A stretch of 18,763 nt of DNA, from NCBI GenBank assembly GCA_036502925.1, contig DASXXS010000105.1, positions 1-18,763 on the forward strand. The letters are read 5' to 3'. The stretch is from VAZQ01 sp036502925 (GTDB lineage: Bacteria; Pseudomonadota; Alphaproteobacteria; Rhizobiales; Xanthobacteraceae). Shown here piece by piece: positions 1 to 6,836 of this stretch. Position numbers and translations under genes: made by a program. The notes below the pieces were generated by a model. The model worked only from the letters and a program-made list of their open reading frames with translations, was not told the origin of the DNA and did not search any database. Positions within the stretch are counted from its first letter, which is position 1. Every line of letters starts with the position of its first letter.

Positions 1-542
1 TGGCGCACAAGTTCTCCGGCCAGGAGCTGGAGCCGGGGCTGAAGGAGGGCGCCTTCTACGATCCGGTCAATTTCACGTTTCCGGCCGGCTGCCATATCTG
101 CGAGGTCGAGGTCGATCCGCAGACCGGCGCGAGCGCCGTCGTCGCCTGGACCGCGGTCGATGATTTCGGCACGCTGGTCAATCCGATGATCGTCGAAGGC
201 CAGGTGCATGGCGGCGTCGCGCAGGGCATCGGCCAGGCGCTGCTCGAAGGCGCGGTCTACGACCGGGACGGCCAGCTCGTCACCGGCTCGCTGATGGACT
301 ACTGCATGCCGCGCGCGGACAATCTGCCGAGCTTCAAGGTGGCGACGACCATGACCTTAAGCCCGTCGAACCCGCTCGGCATCAAAGGCTGCGGCGAAGC
401 CGGCGCCATCGCGGCGCCGGCCGCGGTGATCAATGCGCTCACCAACGCGATCGGCACCGAGGCCTTGGCGATGCCGGCCACGGCCCAATCGGTGTGGTCG
501 GCCTTGCAGAAGGTAAGCACGCAGCGCGCGGCGGCGGCTTGA
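1..542 (+). CDS. coxL: Molybdenum-binding large subunit of a CO-dehydrogenase-type hydroxylase, C-terminal end (partial)
   Basis: The window opens inside this gene; the reading frame starts at base 3 and gives 179 residues before TGA at 540-542. The residues match the last part of the aldehyde oxidase/xanthine dehydrogenase molybdopterin-binding domain: a VDDFGTLVNPM stretch, then EGQVHGGVAQGIGQAL, then GCGEAGAIAAPAAVINA. The Glu of GCGEAG (codon 396-398) is the position of the family's catalytic glutamate near the Mo ion. In these enzymes the large subunit binds the molybdopterin cytosine dinucleotide and carries the active site, in complex with an FAD subunit and a 2Fe-2S subunit. The next gene is the FAD subunit, so the order is L then M, as in form II or CoxL-like loci. 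The active-site loop that separates true CO dehydrogenase (AYXCSFR) from form II (AYRGAGR) lies upstream of the window, so the substrate cannot be decided here. Confidence 0.93.
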   Translation, partial: AHKFSGQELEPGLKEGAFYDPVNFTFPAGCHICEVEVDPQTGASAVVAWTAVDDFGTLVNPMIVEGQVHGGVAQGIGQALLEGAVYDRDGQLVTGSLMDYCMPRADNLPSFKVATTMTLSPSNPLGIKGCGEAGAIAAPAAVINALTNAIGTEALAMPATAQSVWSALQKVSTQRAAAA

Positions 543-582
543 ACAATCTAAGCTCAGGACGGCAAGCTTTCGGAGAACGAAA

Positions 583-1389
583 ATGTACGCATTCACCTAT
601 CACCGGCCGACGACCGTGCGGCAGGCGGCGAGCCTGTTGGCCAAGCACGAGAACGCCAAGCTCCTGGCCGGCGGCCACACCCTGATCCCGACCATGAAAT
701 TGCGCCTGGCCGGTCCCCCCCTGATCATCGACATGTCGAAGATCGAAGGGCTCAGCGGCATCGAGGTCAAGGGCCGCTCCGTGATCATCGGAGCGATGAC
801 GCCGCACGCCGATGTGGCCACTTCGCCGCTGGTGCAGCAGGCCATCCCGGCGCTCGCCGCGCTGGCAACCCGCATCGGCGATCCGGCCGTGCGCCACCGC
901 GGCACCATCGGCGGCTCGGTCGCCAACAATGATCCCAACGCCGACTATCCGGCCGCTTGCCTCGGTCTCGGCGCCACCATCGTGACCAACAAGCGGCGCA
1001 TCAAGGCGGATGATTTCTTCAAGGGCCTGTTCGAGACCGCGCTCGCCAACGACGAGATCATCACCAAGGTGATGTTCCCGACGCCGCAGAAGGCGGCCTA
1101 TGTGAAGTTTCCCAATCCGGCGTCGCGCTACGCGCTTGTCGGCGTGTTCGTGTCCAAGCGCAGCTCGGAAATCCGCGTGGCGGTGACCGGCGCCGGCGCC
1201 AACGGCGTGTTCCGCGTCGCCGCCTTCGAGGAGGCGCTCAAGAAGCGCTTCGGCGCGAAATCCCTGGAGGGGCTTTCGATCCCGGCCGAGGGCATGGGCA
1301 GCGACATCCACGGCAGCGCCGAATACCGCGCCCACCTGGTCGGCGTGCTGGCCCGCCGCGCCGTCGCCGCCGCCGTGGCCGGCACCTGA
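583..1389 (+). CDS. coxM: FAD-binding medium subunit of CO-dehydrogenase-type hydroxylase
   Basis: The 268-residue protein is full length for the CoxM/CutM family. It passes electrons between the 2Fe-2S subunit and the quinone-side acceptor through bound FAD. The two FAD-pyrophosphate motifs are visible: AGGHT at residues 29-33 within a LLAGGHTLIPTMKLRL stretch, and TIGGS at 108-112 followed by NNDP at 115-118. The C-terminal CO_deh_flav_C region runs from about residue 165 to 268. The ATG at 583 has a GGAG ribosome site at 572-575 with 7 nt spacing, and the gene begins 40 nt after the coxL stop, consistent with one operon. No 4Fe-4S insertion is present, in contrast to 4-hydroxybenzoyl-CoA reductase beta subunits. 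The downstream gap holds a structured repeat rather than a gene. Confidence 0.95.
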   Translation: MYAFTYHRPTTVRQAASLLAKHENAKLLAGGHTLIPTMKLRLAGPPLIIDMSKIEGLSGIEVKGRSVIIGAMTPHADVATSPLVQQAIPALAALATRIGDPAVRHRGTIGGSVANNDPNADYPAACLGLGATIVTNKRRIKADDFFKGLFETALANDEIITKVMFPTPQKAAYVKFPNPASRYALVGVFVSKRSSEIRVAVTGAGANGVFRVAAFEEALKKRFGAKSLEGLSIPAEGMGSDIHGSAEYRAHLVGVLARRAVAAAVAGT

Positions 1390-1399
1390 ACGGGAGAAT

Positions 1400-1540
1400 C
1401 CCTCCCCCTGAAAGGGGGAGGGTGGCGCCGAAGGCGCCGGGTGGGGGTCCCGCCTCCCCACGGATGCGGTGCTTGTTGCTTGGCGTGACCGCCACCCGAC
1501 CCGCTGCGCGGGTCGACCTCGCCCTTTCAGGGGGAGGTTA
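1400..1540. repeat. Large imperfect inverted repeat built of hairpins (dispersed Rhizobiales-type intergenic element)
   Basis: This fills most of the 250-bp gap between coxM and coxD. The left arm (about 1400-1449) and right arm (about 1488-1538) are inverted copies. Each has an outer self-complementary block, CCTCCCCCTGAAAGGG at 1401-1416 and its inverted copy CCCTTTCAGGGGGAGG at 1522-1537. Each also has a matching inner block GGGTGGNGGTC (1439-1449; inverted at 1488-1498). Between these blocks each arm has its own hairpin with unrelated sequence: GGCGCC-GAA-GGCGCC at 1425-1439 and GACCCGC-TGC-GCGGGTC at 1498-1514. So structure is kept while stem sequence differs. From memory, elements of this type are scattered through Bradyrhizobium and related genomes and give spurious ORFs; that is prior knowledge, not tested here. 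It could form a long cruciform, an RNA stability element or a transcription-attenuating structure between coxM and coxD. Confidence 0.85.
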
Positions 1541-1639
1541 AGAGTAGGGCCGCGCCACGGGCACTTCCGGATGGGCGCAATGCCACCCCGCGGTGCCGTG
1601 CCCGGGACACGATGGCCGCGACCAGCTAGATTGCCGCTC

Positions 1640-2569
<930 letters not shown>

Positions 2570-2571
2570 GC

Positions 2572-3765
2572 ATGCCGGCGCCGGCGGGACAGCTTGCGGA
2601 GAATATCCTCTACTTCGCCCGCGCGTTGCGGGCGGCCGGTATTCCGATCGGCTCCGGCACCGTGCTCGACGCGCTGGCGGCGCTCGAGGCCGCCGGTATC
2701 GGCACGCGCGAGGATTTCTACTGGACGCTCCACGCTGTGTTCGTGAAGCGGCACGAGCATTCGCTTCTGTTCGATCAGGCGTTCCACATCTTCTTTCGCA
2801 AGCGCGCTTTCCTGGACAAGCTGATGGCGTCGCTGCTGCCGCAGGCGCCGCCGGCCGCGCCCGGTCAACCCAAGCCCGGGGCGCAGCGCGTCGAGGAGGC
2901 GCTGTTCGCGCGCCTGCGCGAGCTCGACCGCGACGCCCGCGAGGTCGAGACCGACGCCCGCCTCACGGTGTCCGATCGCGAAGTGCTGCAGAAGAAGGAT
3001 TTCGCCCAGATGTCGGCCGCCGAGATCGCCGCCGCCAAGGCCGCGATCGGGCGGCTGGTGCTGGCGCTCGACCAGGTGAGGACGCGGCGGCTCAAGCCCG
3101 ATCGTCACGGCCGCCTGATCGACATGCGCCGCACGCTGCGTGCGAGCCTCAAGGCCGGCGGCGCGGTGATCGATCTCAAATATCTGGGCCTGCGCCGCCG
3201 GCCGCCGCCGATCGTGGCGCTCATCGATATTTCCGGCTCCATGAGCCAGTACACGCGGCTGTTCCTGCATTTCCTCCATGCCGTGACCGATGCGCGCAAG
3301 CGGGTATCGACATTTCTGTTCGGCACGCGGCTCACCAATGTCACCCGCGCCCTCAAGGCCAAGGACCCCGACGAAGCGCTGGCGGCGTGCGCGGCCAGCG
3401 TCCCCGACTGGTCCGGCGGCACCCGCATCGCGAGCTCGCTTCAGGTCTTCAACAAGCTGTGGGCGCGCCGCGTGCTCACCCAAGGCGCGATCGTGCTCCT
3501 CATCACCGACGGCCTCGAGCGCGATCCCGACGACCGCCTCGACTTCGAGATCGATCGCCTGCACCGCTCCTGCCGCCGCCTCATCTGGCTCAATCCGCTG
3601 CTGCGCTTTTCCGGCTTCGAGGCCAAGGCCAAGGGCATCCGCGCCATGCTGCCCCATGTTGACGAGCTGCGCCCGATCCACAATCTGGACTCCATGGCCG
3701 AGCTGGTTCGCGCGCTGTCCGGAAAGAGCACCGACGCCAGGGCGTGGCTGGAAAAGGTGGCGTGA
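2572..3765 (+). CDS. coxE: CoxE, VWA-domain partner of CoxD
   Basis: The protein of 397 residues has the CoxE-family layout: a helical N-terminal part of about 200 residues and a C-terminal von Willebrand factor A domain. The metal-ion-dependent adhesion site is complete: DISGS at 219-223, the Thr of SGGT at 285, and ITDG at 311-314. In cox clusters CoxE is required with CoxD for a functional Mo/Cu centre, and the AAA+/VWA pair resembles a chelatase-type machine. Two starts are possible: GTG at 2566, overlapping the coxD stop as GTGA, or ATG at 2572. The ATG is chosen because GGAG at 2563-2566 sits 5 nt before it and would overlap the GTG itself. No signal peptide is seen, so the protein is cytoplasmic. 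Confidence 0.93.
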   Translation: MPAPAGQLAENILYFARALRAAGIPIGSGTVLDALAALEAAGIGTREDFYWTLHAVFVKRHEHSLLFDQAFHIFFRKRAFLDKLMASLLPQAPPAAPGQPKPGAQRVEEALFARLRELDRDAREVETDARLTVSDREVLQKKDFAQMSAAEIAAAKAAIGRLVLALDQVRTRRLKPDRHGRLIDMRRTLRASLKAGGAVIDLKYLGLRRRPPPIVALIDISGSMSQYTRLFLHFLHAVTDARKRVSTFLFGTRLTNVTRALKAKDPDEALAACAASVPDWSGGTRIASSLQVFNKLWARRVLTQGAIVLLITDGLERDPDDRLDFEIDRLHRSCRRLIWLNPLLRFSGFEAKAKGIRAMLPHVDELRPIHNLDSMAELVRALSGKSTDARAWLEKVA

Positions 3766-3778
3766 GGGCCGTGCCAAA

Positions 3779-3938
3779 CTTGTCCCGGGCTTGAGCCAGG
3801 ACCGTTCCAAACTCCGAATCTGGAACGGTCCCGGCTCAAGGCCGGGACACGTAAGCTGAGAATCTGGAACGGTCCCGGCTCAAGGCCGGGACAAGTGAGC
3901 TGAAAATCTGGAACTGCCCCGGCTCAAGCCCGGGACAA
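3779..3938. repeat. Three tandem 44-bp hairpin repeats plus one inverted copy
   Basis: In the 231-bp gap after coxE, the sequence AATCTGGAAC recurs at 3817, 3861 and 3905, giving an exact 44-bp period. Each unit carries a hairpin; the first two are GTCCCGGC-TCAAG-GCCGGGAC (3828-3848 and 3872-3892), and the third is a diverged copy ending GCCCGGGACAA (3928-3938). A fourth copy lies in the opposite orientation at about 3779-3808. The unit ends in GGGACAA or GGGACAC. The element resembles a common dispersed palindrome of Rhizobiales genomes (prior knowledge). A stack of GC-rich hairpins here could reduce read-through from coxE or stabilise the upstream mRNA. No T-tract follows any stem, so these are not classical terminators. 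Confidence 0.88.
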
Positions 3939-3985
3939 ATCACACGCAATACTTATATTAGGCGCCAAGCGATTTGACGTCGATC

Positions 3986-3991
3986 GAGAGG
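3986..3991 (+). promoter_or_regulatory. Ribosome-binding site supporting an ATT start codon
   Basis: GAGAGG at 3986-3991 lies 5 nt before ATT at 3997. The downstream frame has no ATG, GTG or TTG between the in-frame stop at 3901-3903 and the GTG at 4069, which would remove a conserved N-terminal helix. This site therefore supports initiation at ATT 3997. The other option is CTG at 4006, which lacks a well-spaced purine-rich motif. Confidence 0.5.
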
Positions 3992-3996
3992 CACCC

Positions 3997-4326
3997 ATTA
4001 GCACACTGGCGCGGGACGAAGACATCCTCAGAGCGGCCGAGGACTGGCGCAAGGCGGGGCGTGGCGTCGTGCTTGCCACCGTGGTGGAGACCTGGGGCTC
4101 GGCGCCGCGGCCGGTCGGCTCCAACCTGATCATCGATGATCAGGGCAATTTCCTGGGCTCGGTCTCGGGCGGCTGCGTGGAAGGCGCGGTGGTGACGGAA
4201 GCGCTCGACGTGATCGAGAACGGCAAGCCCAAGACGCTCGAGTTCGGCGTCGCCGACGAGACGGCCTGGAAGGTGGGGCTCTCCTGCGGCGGCACCATCC
4301 GGGTCTATCTGGAGAAAGTCGAGTGA
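3997..4326 (+). CDS. XdhC/CoxF-family protein, N-terminal domain piece (109 aa, apparent ATT start)
   Basis: The translation from 3997 is 109 residues and matches the XdhC_CoxI N-terminal domain. It has an ARDEDILRAAEDWRKAGRG helix, the TWGSAPRPVGS motif, GSVSGGCVEGAVV and the ending GLSCGGTIRVYLEKV. XdhC-family proteins bind the molybdenum cofactor, promote its sulfuration and hand it to apo-enzymes. Here only the N-terminal half is encoded and the Rossmann half is the next gene, so the two probably act together. No ATG/GTG/TTG supports the conserved N-terminus. ATT at 3997 has a GAGAGG ribosome site, CTG 4006 is an alternative, and GTG 4069 would give a truncated 85-residue product. The ATT could be a mutated ATG (weak or lost expression), a sequencing error, or a real rare start. 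The Cys of SGGC and SCGG are kept, as expected for an active domain. Confidence 0.82.
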   Translation: MSTLARDEDILRAAEDWRKAGRGVVLATVVETWGSAPRPVGSNLIIDDQGNFLGSVSGGCVEGAVVTEALDVIENGKPKTLEFGVADETAWKVGLSCGGTIRVYLEKVE

Positions 4327-4347
4327 CAAGGCGCGCGCCGCTTTCGG

Positions 4348-4384
4348 CGAGGCACGTCCCTGCGAGGCACAGTCCTGCGAGGCA
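4348..4384 (+). repeat. 15-bp short tandem repeat ahead of the second xdhC-type gene
   Basis: CGAGGCA occurs at 4348, 4363 and 4378 with an exact 15-bp period; the second unit is CGAGGCACAGTCCTG. The array fills most of the 61-bp gap between the two XdhC pieces. Each unit contains a GAGG core, so the array repeats a ribosome-site-like motif; only the last copy (4379-4382) is correctly spaced, 5 nt before the GTG at 4388. Confidence 0.8.
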
Positions 4385-4387
4385 AAA

Positions 4388-5080
4388 GTGAAGCTTGCCA
4401 TCCTTTCGGCGCTCAACAGCGAGCGCGCCGCCCGCCGCGCCGCGATCGTCGTCACCGACGTGGAGAGCGGGGCGCAGCGCCTGGTCAAGCGCGCCGACGT
4501 CGCCGGCGATCCGCTCAAGGAGCTGTTGGAAAAACACCTGCGCATGGGCAAGAGCGGGATGGCGGAGACCCCGCAAGGCCGCGTCTTTCTCACGGTTCAC
4601 GTCCCGCCGCCGCGCCTGGTCATCACCGGGGCGGTGCATATCAGCCAAGCGCTGGCCCCGATGGCGAAGCTCGCCGGTTACGACGTCACCATCGTGGATC
4701 CGCGCACGGCCTTTGCCAGCAGCGAGCGTTTCCCGGACGTGAAGGTGATCGCTGATTGGCCCGACGCCGCGCTGCCGCCGCTCGCCATCGATCACTACAC
4801 CGCCTTCGTGGCGCTCACCCATGATCCCAAGATCGACGATCCGGCCTTGACCCATGCGCTCGAGCGCGACTGCTTTTATATCGGCGCGCTCGGCTCGAAG
4901 AAGACCCATGCCAGGCGGATCGAGCGGCTCAAGGCGCAGGGGGTTGCGGACGCCGGGCTCGCCCGCATCCATTCGCCCATCGGGCTTGCCATCGGGGCGG
5001 TCTCGCCGGCTGAGATCGCGGTCGCGATCATCGGCGAGATCACGGCGCGGCTGCGGCTGCCGGCGGGGACGGCGCCATGA
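4388..5080 (+). CDS. XdhC/CoxF-family protein, C-terminal Rossmann domain piece
   Basis: The 230-residue protein starts at GTG 4388 with GAGG 5 nt upstream. It has a degenerate first 70 residues (KLAILSALNSERAARRAAIVV onward) and then an XdhC Rossmann domain. Visible motifs are PPPRLVITGAVHIS at 73-86, DVTIVDPR at 99-106, the hallmark YIGALGSKKTHARR at 164-177 and GLAIGAVSPAEIAVAIIGEI at 199-218. The usual glycine-rich nucleotide loop GxGHxG reads GAVHIS here. Family members sulfurate the Mo cofactor and insert it into xanthine-oxidase-type enzymes. Its own N-terminal domain piece is the preceding gene. The stop overlaps the next start as ATGA, so it is coupled to the cofactor-cytidylyltransferase fusion. 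Confidence 0.9.
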   Translation: MKLAILSALNSERAARRAAIVVTDVESGAQRLVKRADVAGDPLKELLEKHLRMGKSGMAETPQGRVFLTVHVPPPRLVITGAVHISQALAPMAKLAGYDVTIVDPRTAFASSERFPDVKVIADWPDAALPPLAIDHYTAFVALTHDPKIDDPALTHALERDCFYIGALGSKKTHARRIERLKAQGVADAGLARIHSPIGLAIGAVSPAEIAVAIIGEITARLRLPAGTAP

Positions 5081-6699
5081 AGTTCGGCCCGGTGCCGGTC
5101 GATGAGGCCGAGGGCGGGATCGCGGTGCACTCGATCCGCAAGGACGCCATGGTGCTCAAAAAGGGAACCGCGATCGGCAAAGCCGAGATCGCGGCGCTGC
5201 GCGCTGCCGGTGTCGCCGAGATCGTGGTGGCGCGGCTCGAGCCGGACGATGTGCCGGAGGACGTGGCCGCCGCCGAGATCGCGGCGGCGGTGGCGGGCGA
5301 GGGCGCACGCATCGATCGCGCCTTTACCGGGCGTGCCAATCTGTTCGCTGACTTGGCCGGCGTGCTGGTGGTCGACAAGGACGCGATCGACCGCCTCAAC
5401 CTGGTCGACGAGTCGATCACCTTCGCGACGCTGCCGGCCTACAAGCCGGTCGTTGCCGGCGAGATGATCGCGACCGTCAAGATCATCCCGTTCGCGGTGG
5501 CACGCGCGGCGCGCGACGGCGCGCTGGCCGTTGCCCGCACGGCGGCGCCGCTGATCCGGGTCGCCCCCTACCGCATCGCCAAGGTCGGCGTGGTGTCGAC
5601 CGTATTGCCGGGGCTCGCCGGCAAGGTGGTGGACAAGACCCTGAAGGTGACGGAGGCACGGTTGGCGCCGGCCGGCGCCTCGATCATCGCGGAGCGCCGG
5701 GTGCCGCACGAGCAGGGCGCGCTCGCCAAGGCGATCGACGAAGTCCTGAAGCAAGGCGCCGAGCTCGTCATCGTGTTCGGCGCGTCTGCGATCGCCGACC
5801 GGCGCGATGTGATCCCGGCGGCGGTGGAGGCTATCGGCGGACGCATCGAGCATTTCGGCATGCCGGTCGATCCCGGCAATCTGCTGCTGGTCGGCGACGC
5901 GCGGGGGCGGCCGGTGGTCGGCGCGCCGGGCTGCGCGCGCTCGCCCAAGGAGAACGGATTCGATTGGGTGCTCATGCGGTTGCTGGCCAGGCTTGAGGTG
6001 CCGCGCGAGGCCATAACCGGCATGGGCGTGGGCGGCCTGTTGATGGAAATCGTCACCCGGCCGCAGCCGCGCGACGAGCCGGTGGCCGCCGGCGCGCAAT
6101 CGATCGCGGCGATCGTGCTGGCGGCCGGACGCTCGACCCGCATGGGCGGACCCAACAAGCTCGTCGCCGAGATCGGCGGCAGGCCGCTCGTGCGCATCGC
6201 CGCCGAGCAGGCCTTGGCCTCACGCGCCAAGCCCGTCATCGTGGTGGCCGGCCATCAGCGCGAACGCATCGAGGCGGCGCTCGTGGGCTTGCCGGTGCGG
6301 CTGGTGCACAATCCCGACTTCGCCGCGGGGCTCGGTACTTCGGTGCGAGCCGGCATCGCGGCCGTGCCGGCGAGCGCGGACGGGGCAGTCATCTGCTTGG
6401 GCGACATGCCGCAAGTCGATGCGGATCTGATCAACAAGCTCATCGCCGCCTTTGCGCCTGAGCAAGGCGCGCTGGCGGTGGTTCCGACCATCCAGGGCAA
6501 GCGCGGCAATCCGGTGCTGTGGTCGCGCCGGTTCTTTCCCGACCTGATGGCGCTCGAGGGCGATATCGGGGCGCGCAACCTGATCGGCCGCTACGGGGAG
6601 GCGGTGATCGAGGTGCCGGTCACCGGCCAGGCGGCGTTCACCGACATCGATACCCAGGAGGCGTTCGACGGCATCAAGGCCGAGATCGAGCGCGGGTAG
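5077..6699 (+). CDS. Molybdopterin-binding / MocA-type nucleotidyltransferase fusion protein
   Basis: The 540-residue protein joins two activities. Residues 1-330 have a MoeA/MoCF-type molybdopterin-binding fold: a MoeA-like N-terminal part, then a domain from about 168 with KVGVVSTVL, VIVFGASAIADRRDVIPAAV near 231-250 and GMPVDPGNLLLVG at 261-273. Residues 342-540 are a MobA/MocA-type nucleotidyltransferase: LAAGRSTRMGGPNK at 348-361, HNPDFAAGLGTS at 411-422, GDMP at 442-445, RGNP at 476-479 and a TDIDTQEAF end. MocA enzymes attach CMP to Mo-molybdopterin, the cofactor form used by CoxL-type enzymes, so the fusion fits the locus. The start overlaps the previous stop (ATGA). The pyrophosphate-loop motif is LAAGRSTRMGGPNK rather than the MobA form. 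CTP rather than GTP use is inferred from context, not from a residue test. Confidence 0.9.
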   Translation: MKFGPVPVDEAEGGIAVHSIRKDAMVLKKGTAIGKAEIAALRAAGVAEIVVARLEPDDVPEDVAAAEIAAAVAGEGARIDRAFTGRANLFADLAGVLVVDKDAIDRLNLVDESITFATLPAYKPVVAGEMIATVKIIPFAVARAARDGALAVARTAAPLIRVAPYRIAKVGVVSTVLPGLAGKVVDKTLKVTEARLAPAGASIIAERRVPHEQGALAKAIDEVLKQGAELVIVFGASAIADRRDVIPAAVEAIGGRIEHFGMPVDPGNLLLVGDARGRPVVGAPGCARSPKENGFDWVLMRLLARLEVPREAITGMGVGGLLMEIVTRPQPRDEPVAAGAQSIAAIVLAAGRSTRMGGPNKLVAEIGGRPLVRIAAEQALASRAKPVIVVAGHQRERIEAALVGLPVRLVHNPDFAAGLGTSVRAGIAAVPASADGAVICLGDMPQVDADLINKLIAAFAPEQGALAVVPTIQGKRGNPVLWSRRFFPDLMALEGDIGARNLIGRYGEAVIEVPVTGQAAFTDIDTQEAFDGIKAEIERG

Positions 6700-6836
6700 G
6701 CCTCGTTTCGCGAGTCGCAACGCCGGCAGGTGGATTCGTGAAATCCTTGGGGAGGTCCTCGGAGGCAATAAAAATACGACTATAAATTGATTTTCTGCTC
6801 CGCTAGGCTCGTCGTGCGCGAGCGGCGGGGGCGGCG

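Noticed and set aside
1469..1639. 57-codon N-terminal extension of coxD
   Set aside because: It is translated from the repeat element and unlike any CoxD N-terminus; ATG 1640 fits the family.
3954..3959. TATATT as a -10 box for the split xdhC genes
   Set aside because: No acceptable -35 hexamer at 15-19 bp upstream; only an AT-rich patch can be claimed.
6781..6786. TATAAA as a -10 box for comEC
   Set aside because: The region 15-19 bp upstream has no -35-like hexamer, so a promoter was not annotated.
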